From Prostheceraeus crozeri (taxonomy: Eukaryota; Platyhelminthes; Polycladida; Euryleptidae), in contig CAJQUW010015391.1 in the NCBI GenBank assembly GCA_907163375.1, positions 124,001 through 188,000 on the forward strand: a DNA stretch of 64,000 nt, written 5' to 3'. The translations under genes were made by a program, and so were the position numbers. Positions 40,401 through 55,400 of the stretch are shown piece after piece. Numbering within the stretch: the stretch's first letter is position 1; each line of letters opens with the position of its first letter. The notes under the pieces were generated by a model. That model saw only the letters and a list, made by a program, of their open reading frames with translations, was not told the DNA's origin and searched no databases.

Positions 40401-43400
40401 GAGTTAAGAAAAATCAGTGACTCGGTTACTCATTTGACATCTCGCATTGCTAGCATCGAACAAGCCCTGATGGATGTCAACAAAAAAATTCGAACTTCAT
40501 GATAATACAATTACGGTTGTTAATCAAGTTATTCGTGATTTGCTCAATCAGTTGTTTATAGAATTCGCAAAACCTTATTTCCTGAATGCATATGGTGAAC
40601 ATCAGTATGAGTTCAGGCCCGCATCATCTACAACTTGTGCGTTGATAGCTCTACAGGATCATATCTTTGTGACAAAATCTTTGGATGATTCCAACGTTGT
40701 CGCAGTTCAAATGATAAGTTACGATCAAAGGCATCTGATCGGCTGAAACACAATGTAATTATAGATCATATGTTGAAATGCGACATGCCAAGAGAGCTCA
40801 TGTCATGGGTATTCAGCTATCTAGAAGATCGTTCACAATATGTTGAAATTGGAACTGTCTGTAATACCCGATTACTCGTCTTCTCAGGAATCCCTCAAGG
40901 TTCCGTCTTGGGGCCATCCCTTTCTTCGATCGTGATAGGTTTACTTGATGTAGCGAATGACTGCTGTCAGATTGTTATGTACGCAGACGATATTACAATC
41001 AGTGCACCGCTTTACAAAACAGCAAACCCGCACATCAACGCTACCCACAACTCGTTCCTAGAATGGTCACATCGATGTGGACTCCCGCTAAATTTGAATA
41101 AGTGTAAGTCGCTGGTCATTCCGAAATTTAAAGACTGTCACCCGACATATTCAAAGGATATAACTTCTGTTGAGACGCTGACAATTTTAGGAGTAACCTT
41201 CAACAAGAGTTGCTCATGGAGTAGCCATTTTGACAAAATTGCAGCATCTATGTCCAGACGCCTCTTTCCTTTAAGATTGCTGCGACCGCATTTAGAAAAT
41301 TCTCATCTGAAGTTGGCCTACTGCGGTATTATGCGATCAATTATTGAATACGCATCTCCATTATTCATCGGACTTTCCAAGAGAGACGCACATAGGCTTG
41401 AAATGTTGCAAAGCAGATTTCATCGACTTCTGTGTGGCCGACATTGTACAAATAACTGTCTTCAACCCCTTCAGGAAAGGAGAAAAATTTCGGCAACTAA
41501 ATTGAATAGAACAGCCTCTAATGAGAATCATATTTTAAATAAACTTCTGTGTGAAATCTCCAACTCGGGACGCTTCCTATTACCAAGAGTATCCACTATT
41601 CGCAGACTCAATTCTTTTTGTGTAAAAACTGCAACTCTTATCAATGATCAATTTACGCGTGCGAGTATTACATGAGACTTACTTGATGAATCTCTTTTGT
41701 ATCACTTTATGATTTCACTACTCGAAATGTACGATTTTCATTTATCTGGAAATAAACGCGTATTATTATTATGATTATTATTACTATATTAATGCTATTT
41801 AATAAATGCATTGACATTTGTATGAAGTCATCTAATTGACGTCATGATTTTCTTTTAGAGGATACAAATGTGGACACATCTGTTTTACATTCCATACACA
41901 TTGCATGTCGCTTCTCAAGTCTATGACATTTTAAAAAAATTCAAGTGATCTCATGCACAGCTCAAAGATTTCATTACTTAATTTTATTGAATTTGGAAAC
42001 TCACTAAATTATGCTTCTTCCCAATGACATTTTTAAATTTCCTTTCTGAGATGATGCATTTTCTCATGTTCATTGTTGAAAAGGTTTATTTCTTTTAGGA
42101 GTCACTCCTACACGATGAACAGGGGAAATTATAAACTAGCGTTTGTGTGCAGCTGTAGTTGTTTCTTGAATAGAAAATATATTATAGCAATGGCGATTTG
42201 CAAAATGAAGCTTAACGGCAAATGCATTTTTCGAGTTGACAAATAGTGCTGATTGTCTGAAACGTAAGTGAAGATGATATTCATGTAAAACGCACACAAC
42301 CAGTTAAATTGTAGATTATCTGCAAGAAGTCTGTAAGATTGTAGCCAAGCTGACATCTGTTTTTCGCATGTTTATCAGAATATTCACAAAAAGTCATGAG
42401 TATGATGACCAATCACATCAAAATAGAAGGAAAAACTACAATCTAAATTATCAGAGTAATGATTTTAACATGGCACACTCTGAAGACAAGTGTTTCATTT
42501 TCGGAGTAATTTCAAATAGGAAATTCCTCGCACATTCCCTGTTGTTCGAAACTTTTCACATAATGATGGGAAAGCCCAGCATTATCAAGAAAGCTTTTGC
42601 GCAATGATCTCAATTCTTCGAATCTGAAGGAATCGTGGCGATCGGAGCATTTTGAAGGAATTCACAGCAATCCGCAAGCGACGCATGACTATTTTCCTAT
42701 TTCTGCAAGGTATTAAAAATTTCTTTATGTCCACTTAGTAAGTGCCTGCATGTGCCATCGCTTTGAATCAGTTAGTACTTCTAGCAAAGTGAGACGCTTA
42801 AACAATCTAATTCTTTGCCTACAGCAGACCACCATTCGTACAGGAGTAATTGAAGGAGGCAATAAATTTCCCCGTTCGGTAAAGGAACCCAGTGTTCAGT
42901 TGATAAAACAGTCAGTATAGAAATGCTTATGATGATTATTGCTGAATTCCTTTAGACTCCTGTATTTTATCAGTGTGTTATCTGGGAATCACACGGTGCC
43001 TTTGTGAACAGCGGCTGTATTTTGCAGTATGTTGTGATGTTTAGGTGTTAGACAGATTTCATCTGAGAAGCAAATTACTCAGACCTTGTCAGCTCTCATC
43101 AACAAATGCTTTTAACGGATCATATTTACCGGTACATTTAAATCACTTATTGAAGTAAGTCTAAGTTTTCAGTCGTAGAATGATATTATTCCGAGGGCAA
43201 AGTCAACTATGAAAAAAATACAATATGATTGTTGAATATGCCATGGATTCCCGTCATTTATACATTTAATGAAATCTACTTCGGCGCTCCTTTCATCATT
43301 TCATGAATTTCATTCTTATACAAAGTTCCTTACATTTTCATATGATTGCACGCGTGATCTGAGTTCAACTTTGCTTTCAGAAATTGAACTTTTTCAACAA

Positions 43401-46400
43401 TTTGCATTGAATTCTATGGCGACGAATCTGAAGGAAATTTTACAATTTCCACTCATCCATTCACTTTTATTCTTCAGGAGGATCAATTCAAACAAGACGA
43501 TCGCTTCTCCGAGAATACGGATGACTGTCGACGAAATTTCGAGGTAATTCTACACTATTTGAATGCAAATTGGAAAGAATTTCAATTATTGCTCTCAATT
43601 GTTGTTTATCTGTCAGACGATCTCGTCAAAAACGGTTGAACGTTCATCAATTGCATCAAAGATGAAATACTATGCTTTTTTCTATGCGTATGCATTTATT
43701 CTATCAAATCCACGTGATCTAAGCTTGCTCGTGATTTAATTGTGCAACTTATTGCGTCTATGCACATCATTGATTCAATGTTTGCAGAGGAAAGTGCTTT
43801 TCTTAAAGTATCTGCTAGACTGCAATGGTTGGCGTGAAAGAAAGCAAGAGAAAATGTCTACGGCGTACTTCTATATAAGACAACAAAAATTATATTGAAA
43901 TTCACGGACAAATTTCGCAAAAATGTAATCACATTATATGTGGATGGGACATGTAGCGAGATACTCTGCGTATTATTATGGACTGTTGTGCGCAGCTTAT
44001 ACCTTTCTAACTAACTGCATTTTACACAGGAAATGAGCGAGGTCTGTCGCACGTAGAATATTTTGTATCTAAAGAGAATGACAACTTTTAAGTCAACCAA
44101 ATCACCCTTAATTCCCCAACCTAGAGTTGGAGCCGGCCCGACCGTCTCGGTCTCCAATCAATGGATTTCTAAATATCCGCTCTATGGTTCATCCTACATA
44201 ATCAAAGCATTATACTTGCAGAAGATTTGAATCTCCGACATTTGTTGCATTTGATAGAGTCAAATAATGGTGCCTAAAAGAGAGGCTGAAATTTCTATCA
44301 ACCATAGAAATACTGAGCTGATAATAAAAAACGGGCCAGCTAAATTGTGCCTAAATTCATTCAATTCTCAACAACAACACCAATTTCAACAGCCAAACAT
44401 GAACATTTTTGATGAAAAAGTGAGAACACAACATTTTCAGCCAAAAGAGTCATCATTCTGCGATCACTATTTTTCCTAGTTCACCGATTTTAACAACCAG
44501 TTTGTCAAAAGAGAGCTCAGAAAATGCTCGTTCTCTCCGTGCATGATCAATTATCATGCTCACATGTTTTCCTATTCAAAAATTGCGATTTGTAAATTTG
44601 GTGATTTTCATGTTTTTAGCATTGCTCAGCAAATACAATAAAAGGACACAAGTCTATCATAGCTCATTTTAAAGCTGAGAATGCGAGCTCTATAATGATT
44701 AATGGTACGTTGATATGCGACACGATTGGAAGGCATGAGAATCGATTGAATCTCAGCGAAATTTACGCGGTCCGATTTTTATGATCACCTCTGCAAATTG
44801 TTTATCAGAAGGTGACTAGAATGGAAATTGACTGAAGGTCACGGAACTCCCGGGAGGGGCTTGAAAGACAAACGAAAAGCTTATAATTACACATGTTACT
44901 GATTCTAACCCAATGATGCAGTCGGTGACAAGTGCATCCAAGCGCAAATGCGTGCGATTTTTGTGCAATCAGTCTATTGTATGAAGCTACTAGCTAAGCT
45001 TTCATTCTAGCGGTTCTGTTGCTATCAATTTCTGTGCCATCGGAAAACTGCTGGTTTCCATCCCAAGTCCTAATAAAATTTAAACAAAAAACGAAAAATC
45101 GGATTTCTATCGGTTCAAAGTTTGCAGACAGTTGCGGTCTTTTATGAAACGTTAACCGTTGCTCTATGGTTGAAACAGATAGCACCTTCGAACCAGAACG
45201 TGGCTTCGTATGTTGTGTTCGTACCGCTGTAGTTACAGTTTTGTATCCCATGACACACTTGATTTGGCCATCAGTCTATAATGTATCGTTAGATGCCAGG
45301 GGCGGAATCTTGTGCAGACTATGGTTGGATGATCTTAATCAAATTCGAAGTCGGTCTGACCCTAAGAGTGCTGTGGAAGTACATTTAACTGTTATCTTCT
45401 AAACCTTAGCTTTTATAGTAATAGAGGAAGTCACATCAATGTGCCATGTAACATCCCCCTTTTCAAGTTGATTGCAATCAACAGTAATTTTCAATCTCCA
45501 TGGGAAAATGACAGCACTTTCAAATTTTTAGAAAATAATAGGAATACTTAATTTGAACACTACATAACAGATACACCAAGTCGACAGAAGTTTCATCTTA
45601 ACTAGGGTGAAGTAATAAATTCGAGGGTTACTCTATGTTTAAATACGTGCCTGTTGTAAAATAAATGACCTTATTCTGAATTTGAGTGGGCCATGCTGAC
45701 TTTTTATCATTTGAATGTTTCACTTCTTTATCTGCAATGAATGTGATTTGATATTTTCAGAATCTGATTCATCTAATGGCGATGAACGCAGGTCGATTAA
45801 CAAATCTTCAAGAATTGGTGAAGAAATTGTTGATGAGCCCCGATTTACCAGGCAACGAGGAGGTGTCCAAAAAAATGAAAGAAATTGAAAAGATGTGAGT
45901 TATAATTTTATGCAATATAAGGAAATACATATCTTTCGGATTACTTATATTTCAATTCAAAGTAGACTATAAAACGATGAAAGTAATGAATAGTTTCATG
46001 CTGCCTGTTGAAATGTTCTACACTCGTTTTTAAAAATTCCTTTATTTTTGCTGCATTGCATAATGACGTTGACACTATCAATACCATGCAATATATTATC
46101 ATAATTCAATGAATGAATAAATATAGGTCGATAGCAGTAAATAATCAACATTTGCAATAGAAGATACATCGATTTGAAAAGATATTTGGGGTGAGTGTAG
46201 AATGTCATCTATCATTTTACATACATTATATTATGCATCAATGAGCAAAAAGAAATGGATGAGTTGCTTATCTGGTGTGTCGGCCTACTGGATGATAACA
46301 TGCCGCAAAAAAGCGATGAAAGTTCGGTATCAGGTCTTGGAGTAGATAGCCATAAAAACTTTCATGGCATGATAGTTCCGCCGGATGAACAAATGTGTGA

Positions 46401-49400
46401 ATTCTCCGCAGTCACAATCAGAACCACAAATGATTTGGCGTGCCCTCTTATGTACTTTATCAAGTCACTTGTTGCCCTGTCCATTTAGACCGACAAATAG
46501 GGAGGGAAGAAATATTCCAGTACAGTGCATATGAATGCAGTGTAAATCGAAACAGTGTGCGTCTTTGATGGATATTGTCGAATATTATGTACAAGCGACT
46601 GCTTTTTTTCCTTGCCTGTTTTATCAATATGCGCATTCCATTTCAGACTTGATTGAACAGTGACCCCGAGAATTTTATCGCTTCAGAAGTTCCTTAGTTT
46701 TGAATAGGGTTTGCTGCTTCATGTGCCTGTTCATTACAATTAAAATGTTTACGCACATTGTAATTGAAATGTATTCTCGTTGGCAGACCTGAAAGCAAGT
46801 GGTCCTGGATCTTCAGGCTCGGTCATTTAAGCTCATTCGACCAGTTATCATTACATCAGCTATTTGTAGGATACCCCGTAATAGATATGTGCAATGTAAA
46901 TACGTCTATGGTTCATTTTTTCCCTATATCCAATACTTGCAATTTGAAAACTTGATGAATTTAAGATTTTATTTCGTCACAAGCTAGGAATGGTCAGCCG
47001 CATTCACATTTTTGGGCAGTAGCTAGTCAAGCGATGGGTGAGTATAACTTTGTAGCAAAATTTGTCAAACATTTGCTTAGACTTGTCAACTGAGTGAATT
47101 CCATAGAAATAAGGCCACTCGGGATGGTTGCATTGTTTGGCATGTTCACTGGGTGTACGTCACTAGTGTAAAAACAGCACAAGGTAGGTTCTTTTTGTTT
47201 CTGAGACATTCATTGGTCTGTCTATTGTTGACTATTACACACTGCCTCAACATTCCGTATACATATACGCCCAATGCGTTGTCCAATGACGCGCTTGATC
47301 AAAATTCCTAGATTCTCAAGACTTCTTCTGCGTTCTGATTGACAATGCTGTATTCCCAATTATTACAAAACATTTACAAAAAGACTGTCAACTTAATTAA
47401 TAGGGTAGCAAAAATGTTAAAGTCTTATTAGACCAAAGTTCGCATAGTCAATTTTGATGGAAATTATCAAATTCATAATGATTATTGCTTTAGCCATTAT
47501 AGTGAATCATTACTTTCAGCACTTATTGCATGCAAGTCATATTGAAGACATGATATCAAAGCCAAAAGCAAGGTGTTGAATGTTTTCAAAACGTGCTTAT
47601 AAAGCTTATTGAAATGCAGTTAATGGAAACACTCGAAACTGCAGAGTATGACCGAGAGACGAGAATAAAATTTTCCTTCATTCTCTTCTTTTTTCAGGTG
47701 GCACCATTTGAATAAACATAAGGCAGAATGCGAGGCCGGACTTGAAGGTGTATCAAGGTCAGCAACAAACTTAGAAAATGCTTTCAACTTCTTGTTTGAT
47801 TTCTCGCATAATCTTTCAGTGTGGAATTATTCAAAAATATGGCTGAAAAGGCGAAGGCAACTATGGATGACAAATTGGATGAATTAAGCAGCAGTGATAT
47901 TGGGCGGGATCCCTTATCAAATCAATACTTAAATCGGCGTATGGACCGGTTGCAGGATGATTTACCACGAGTTCGAGACCTGGTCGAAAAAGCAAAGTAT
48001 TTAGGAGAGGGGTAAGCAATGTGTCGTGATAATATTGCATGATTTCGCCTCTTCTGTTTCCTATTAGAAATGGGAAGTGCGATTGAAAGTATTGAGACTA
48101 TTTTTTGATAGGATAGTCATCATTGATCACCCTAGTTTTCCATTTATGAGTGTGAAACCCGATTGAAGTACGCATTTAATTTTTCGGCAAGAACGCTAAG
48201 TTGGTTGGTTAACACAACACCGATAATAGATCTTCAAGAAGTGAAAATTATATGGAGAATATTTTATTTTAGTGACCAAAAGTGTGATTTGACAGTAAAG
48301 TGTAGTCTATCAAACAGAGTTAGGAGTTTGAAGCAATTAGTACCTCAGGCGAGTTATGTACTTGTATTGTTAGGTTGCATGTGCTAATGTAGTGAACAAT
48401 ATAATCTCCATATTGTCTGTTATATAACAATATAATCCTTGTCTGTTATGTTCCAACCACATAATTGTCGACTAATTCGTTCTCAGTGCACTTTGCGTCC
48501 ACCATTCGCAAAAACTGAACGCTTTCGTTGTTCATTTATAAAATTTTGTATTCTATGATCTTGTGCTTGTGTACATGTAATGCGTTCACCGACTGTAACC
48601 ATGTGAAGCAATAAAGATATTATTATTATTATTATTATATGTCTGACATTTGAAAAGTACAAAGTGTAGCATAGTGACCTTCACCTATATATATCCCCAC
48701 TGGACTCCTTAGTCCAAGAGCTTGTCAAGACGGCTTAGAGAGGTATGATTGTTCATGAATGCCAAACATTTTAATTTTCTCTATTGATTGGCACGAATTC
48801 CAAATGAAACTACAATGTGATGTAAACGAAGCATAAGCCAATCGATATATTTTATCAATGCAATTCACAGGATGTCATTTTCATAAATTCGAAAACCATT
48901 CATGAGATCAGACATAGATCAGTGGGACGAAGGGGTCGTTGAGTCACAAATTGATTTTGCATAATCTCTGTACATTCAAATTCAAATTTTAGACTAATTT
49001 GTGTTTGCAACTGAGGCTATCGACCCGAGTATCGACCAATTTAGGAGATAGGATTAATGAGTTAATACAAATGAAGCAGAATCTTGAGTTCACTGACTAA
49101 TCCATTTGTGAGGTTATCAAACAATTTCGCAATGGGCTTGCTTGCCCCCTCTAGGACACGAAATGTAAAATCATCTTCACGTTTTATTGAATATCATTTA
49201 AAATCATAAATATATTGTCTCAGACTGTTTGCTAGTTCTACAATATATGTCGCAATACTTAGACTCTTCAAATTTATAGATGTCATCGATTTGTATTATG
49301 TAATCATGTACAAGCATTCCTTGTATTCATTAGCAGATCATGATATTCTACCATGTTACTAAGCCAATAAAAATAGTCTCACAATTCACCAGTAGTACTT

Positions 49401-52400
49401 TGAAATTTTCATTTTGTTTTTACAGATTTGCCGCCGTTCACCCAAAAGAGAAAGACTTCGCTATTGGAATATGTAAAGACCTGGAAGATAAATGGAAGGA
49501 ACTCCAGGTAAACTTACCTACGACATTGAATGTTTTAAAGTATATTTCATTGAAAAAGGTATATTGAAAATGAAAGTATTTTTGCAGGCATTTAATAATT
49601 CATTTTGAAACACACTGTATATCTCACTTCTTGCTCAAGACATGGAGAGATGAGCCATGCATGAAACAGAATATTTTTAAAATCCAGAAATAGCACGTTG
49701 CGAGGTAATATGAAAAAAATTGTGAAAATACACGAAAAAAGTGAAACTCACCGAGTAGGTATATGAATGGATATGAGATCAAATGTGGCTTGAAGAGGAC
49801 ATTTTTGAGCATCAACGATAGCTGATCCTCTGTCATTTTCCAAAAACATAGAATGAATTCAGGTCTAGAAAGTTATTGGAGTATAGAAGCATAAAATCGT
49901 CGTAGTAACAGTCACCCCTTACAAAGACATAAATTATCGTACAAGTGCTCTTGCAGGCACTATAAAAAGTAGAACTGCACCATATACTATGTGGTAAATG
50001 AGATTATCTGGGAATATGAGGTTTCACAAATTGATTGATTCTTCTTAAAACTATTTACAGCGGTAAATTTTGATTTTTCGGGAACTTGTGATTTGTTTTG
50101 ACTCTCGGAAATCTCTATTTAAGTCTATTAAAGCAAAATACATCTTCCACATTTAATTTTCCTGTGGCTAAACAACTTTGCAGGTCATCTGACAGCATCT
50201 CTTCACTAACTATTCAGATATTTGTGCCAATGAGAGATGTCACTATGACTATTGACAATGAGTCCTCAAGATATACATGTATGCATAATGACGCAGATGA
50301 AATACTTATTATAAAGCAAAACCACCATTGAAGGCAATCAGAAATATAAATGTCTTCATTTTCGCCACAGTAGTAGTGATTTAAACATGTCTAAGTTTAA
50401 CGTAGCTAATCAAAACCATAGAAGAATGTTGACACCCTGTCTCTCATTTTTTTCATTTTATGATGTAGCATTTTATCTCCATTTGTAGTTTGCAGACAAA
50501 CTAATCAATGTAATACCACCAAAACAATCTGTACTGTGGTGGTGAAAGTTTGAAGCATTAGTGAGTTTTTTTATTATTATCAAGTGATCATTTTCAGCCA
50601 ACAATTCATTCTATGATTGCATCAGTAAATGTCTTTCTTCAAGAAAAAATACTATTGAGAAGTAAGCAGAAATAAATGAGCCACCTTTCATTTAGCATAT
50701 TTTGCAAAACAGATTTACTTTGGAGTGAACTTTTGAGCGCTACAAACGGCAGCATCGGTAGCCTAATTAAATATTAGATTAGAATAAGATCGCTTCAGTA
50801 GTCACATGCAGAAATAAATGATGTGTACAGTCTACAATTTGCCAGCAGTTAAAATAGTACTTCACGCATTATTATGTAATATGAAAATTTTATAATATTT
50901 AAATAGCGAAAACCTAAGTCAGAATTTTGCTTTTTCAGGAAAGTGCTGATAATCGCAAATTGCAGCTTGAAAACGCTGGGAAAACAATGCGCATAGACAA
51001 GCTTCTTAAAGCTGCTTCACTGAACGTCATTGACATACAAAATGGTCTGGATAATATCAGTGTACCTCGAACAATTCAGGAAGCCGTGGATAATATCAAA
51101 ACATGCTATGATCTTCAACGTGATTTTGACGATCTCGGCATCGATCAAATTGCTGATGAAATTCAAGCAATTTCTGAGAAAGATCCAAACAAAAGGAATT
51201 TAGAAGCTGAACATTCTCTACTTAAATCCAAGGTTGATTCACTGGGGAAAAGACTAAAGGCTGAGAGAGATCTTCAAAATAACGCTTTGTCAGAACTTGA
51301 CTTCTTACGGCACTGTAATGATTTGGAGTCAAGGATAGATTCAGCCGGTCGTCGTTTAGCCACCGTTGCAGAAATCATCGATGATAAAGATTTGTCGAGA
51401 GAGGAGAAAGAATTGGCTGAAGTAACGCGGGCTTTGCAGAACTTACAACCAAAGCAGGAACGACTCAATTCATTAGGATCAGATCTGCTGAAGATGGGTC
51501 ACTGTCGAGATCCGAACTTGTAAGTACAACAAAAGCCATGGACTAACCTTAGTGATTAATATGATGTATTCTACCTGCATGTTCTTAATGCATGTTCTTA
51601 ATGCAAAATATTATGAAGTCATAAAATTACTTTGCCATGCATAGACCGCTCTATAACTTCTCTTAGGTAGTGCACGCATACATAGCGTGTTAATAGGGGC
51701 CCAGAAGTGAAATGCATGGTCAACACAATTATCAAGTGTTCAATTTCTCAGTTTGATTTTCATGATATATTTAGCAGAATCTTTTTGATTTGTTGAAGAA
51801 AATATTCGATATTGATTATTTCACAACTTATCAGAAATTATAAAACCGTCGAAGTATTTAAATTATTTGAAATCTAGCAGTCAATTCAAAATATTGAGGC
51901 AATTACACATTGAAGTGAAAATTCTCTTGCCACGTGCATGAGCGCATTTTTAGCGTTCAAAAGAGAAAGAAATAATTTCCGTGAAACTTTACATGCAAGG
52001 TTATTGAATAAGGCACCAGGCCGTCACTCATGCAGTCATTGGTTCACATTCTACAATCATGATGAATTACAAATGAAATGATTACCTTTCTATTGTACAT
52101 GTATGCATGCACTGTATGTACTGCTTCGAAACATTTACGTGTTCGCTTTTTCATCTTTTATGATACTTCCACAAAAGTTTATCTGAAGCGTCCTGAATTG
52201 ACGCTTTTAATACTTCTTGCATATATAACCTTACAGCTACGACTTGGGATATGACAGATTTTATGTATATAGTATGAGCGATATCTGTATCAGCATATTT
52301 TTGATAACTGGATTGAATCAAGTAAATTGTTCCATTGAACTTTTGAACTCCTGAAAAAAATCTTAGGAGAGCGAAGCTCTCTCAATTTCTCAAGAAGTCG

Positions 52401-55400
52401 GTCTATTTCTGCATTTTTGTAAATCCACTAGTTTCCACCAAACCTCTGAGATCCGTATACATTCGTATGTGTGCACAGACAGATATCGGCAGACATAAAG
52501 AGTAGATCTTAAACATCAAAAAGTACGTTATAAATGATGCAAAATAAGCCTGTGAGCAAACATGAATGCACTGAGCGGTTCATTAGTATATATCCGGGAT
52601 GTATTTATGAAACCTCCCGCTATATGTCAATATATCAGTTGTTTTACACATAAGCTATGGCCTAATAAGAAATCTTGTGTCCTGGTGCGTTGCAAACGAG
52701 AACTGCAAGGGAATCCTCTGTTAGTGGTTTGACATGTACCCTAATTTCTTGATCGAAATTCCATATACATGATTGTGTTTGTAATTCCTCCGCAATGTCA
52801 CCAACCTGAGAATGTAAGATACTCGAAACAAAAATCTTGTCAATTGACGCACCAATTTCGTCATCCGTTTCTATAAAGCAATTGCGAATATGCCGACACA
52901 TCCTCTGATGAATAATATTCTTTCTGATCAAGAAATTCCAGAACACGCAACAGTTCACTATTGGTGCAAACAGATTTTACAATTCCGTGTTTATTAGGAA
53001 ATGAGCTAGTTTTTATAAGGATATACTGTATTAGCATAGACTATTTCACGCCTTACTTCATTCTTAAACTCTGCATATTGCACAGGATTTTGTATTTATA
53101 TATCTTATGTCTTCAATACACGTAATTTTTGTATCTTTCGTCTATTCTTCTTCCATGAACATATGAATTTACTTTCATCAAATCGATAACAACACTTTTG
53201 TACATAATACACACCGGTCAAATACATCATTTGTGAACTTTTGAGTGCTGGAGGAAGTTTGGGACTTGATTTACTTTAAATTGTTCAACCAACATAATTC
53301 CCACTTCAGAAGAATACTTTTTCCTAACAAAAAATCACCCCAACAGAAACTTATGATCGAACTGCCACTTTGTCAGATACTTTACTTCCATACTGTATGC
53401 ACACTACAAGGTAGATTTATGTGTATTGCTCATGCATGCTAGGAGATTTTCTCACAAGTAAAACACTATTTATCAATTCTATAGGGTGGCAGAGCGTTTG
53501 AAGGACATTGAAGATAAACTATCAGCTGTCACTAATTCGGTTAAAGAGCACGAACGCTCTCTAGCTCAACGCAAACTCTTCGCCGATTTCCGGGAGAAGG
53601 CTGGGGATCTTGATGATTGGATTACTGAAAAATCAAACATTGTGGCTGACGATTCATACAAAGATCTGAAGAATCTACCATGGAAGGATCAACGTCATGC
53701 TGCCTTATGTGCTGAGATGGAAAACAGTCGCCCTCTGCTTGATAAACTAAAGGAGGTGAGTTTTGAGATGCAAGTGAATGCACTGCTTTTATTAACAGCG
53801 TCATGTTCAGGGTGCTGCAGGAAAAAATGTTGGAAGTGGTTCAAGGAGACTCGACCAACAGCATCCACATCACCCACTTGCATGCATGGCTATTGATGAT
53901 GATAGGCTTCCTGTTTCATTTCAATCTTTTGCATCAAAGGTTGTGACTCCCATGGAATCCCTGCATCCTGTTGCACCTTTCAGTACATGTAGTCTTCACT
54001 CGTTATATTCTGCGTGCACCTCACGACTTTCTCAGAGTGGTAGCTGTTTTCTTGTAGACCTATTATTTTAGCCACCGGAGCAACATGGAAATTCTCGAAA
54101 TTTTGGATTTTCACCTATGTTGATAAAAATTTTTAGTTTTAAGTTGATTTGCAACTTCTGTAGTTTGCCCATTCAGGAAATATGGTCGAATAATTATGTT
54201 CATTGATACTCAGATACTTTTCACCTCGTCATGATGACTAATATAACTTGTGTTCTATACATACTACTTATAAATAAGAAATTTTAACAAAATGATTGCT
54301 ACTTGTAGTAACAAGAACCGCTCAAAATGCAAAATTGACGGTCTTACCAGACAGAGCATGTTTTAAATAGGGTTCTTTGTAATTTCCATGAAATTCTGCG
54401 GACTATTTTAGATATATAATTACGAAATGTAAAAAATATGATTGTTTGAATTTTAAAATGCTATTTATAGTAACAAGACCAACTTGGAATGAAAAACTGA
54501 TGCCACCATCGTATAGTGCATACCCAAAATAGTTATGTCCCATGATGTTATTCCATGTAAGTTGATGGTCCAGAAGATCTTACGGTGGGCACTTTCCCCC
54601 CCCCCCCAATACTTCACCGACAAGAGATAGTCTGAGGCAAATAGGATTAAGTCACCAGTGACGTTGACCAGTTATTTTTGTACGTCATTCAAACTTCATG
54701 AATCGTAAGAATGGAGAAAGTAAATAAGTTCACAAATTTATTGAAATTGTCGAATTTTTAATGGGTCAAATTAATTGGAAGTGCATGGGTCAACAAACTT
54801 GGTCCACGACCCATTTGACCCTCGAGAGATTTGATCCATCTAACCCATTTGACCAATGACCTATCTACAACTCTGGAGACAGGTAATGCAAATCGTGGCA
54901 AGCTTGAAACTCGGCGTCCTCAGTGAACCGAACCGTTCGTCAAATGAATCTACAACACCTTGTAATTCGCTTTATTGTTCTCATCCATTGGCAGGTTTAC
55001 GCATTGAGCAGAAGCTACTATCATGTTTACCTTTTTAGACCTAGTTTTATAATGAAGAATGAATATTAGTCAGGCAGTTGTGTTTTGTCTTGCATGAAGT
55101 TTTCATTTAATTAGAGGTCTATCATGGTCTCGACAATGGTATTTGAACACGACATGCTAATATCTAATTTTATGTATGTACACATTGTACAGTACACGGC
55201 TCAGAGGGATCGATTACTATGCATAGATGTCTGATAAGGATATTTTTAAATTGTTGCAATGATTGCTTTTACATGTATTTCACTTGTGTTTTTAATTCCA
55301 GGAAGGCAAAGAATTGACAAAGAACGATAAAATTGAGAACAAGGAAGTTGATGCTATCATCGATGATTTACAAACCAAATGGAACAACTTGGAAGCAGCA

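Larger units (their letters stand above)
40110..41785 (+). mobile_element. Second LINE (CR1/L2-like) with internal deletion
   Basis: Left part: 5' leader and an ORF1-like coiled-coil frame. Right part: C-terminal half of a reverse transcriptase. The endonuclease and the first part of the polymerase are missing between them. The 3' end GGAAATAAACGCG followed by ATT-rich repeats (41750-41785) matches the other LINE's style. The 5' border is approximate; target duplications were not identified. Confidence 0.75.
30379..43477 (+). other. Spectrin intron 9 (13.1 kb), nest of repeats
   Basis: It contains a foldback element (30545-31107), a 3.3-kb palindrome (31247-34562), a LINE tail (34960-35072), a lone hAT-type end (35966), two head-to-head LINEs (36957-41785) and a dispersed repeat (42580-42840). 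35080-35960, 36000-36950, 41790-42575 and 42845-43477 have no recognised feature. Confidence 0.8.

Noticed and set aside
45166-45402. 78-codon frame in intron 10
   Set aside because: No recognised motif, no splice context matching the spectrin gene, and a length expected by chance.
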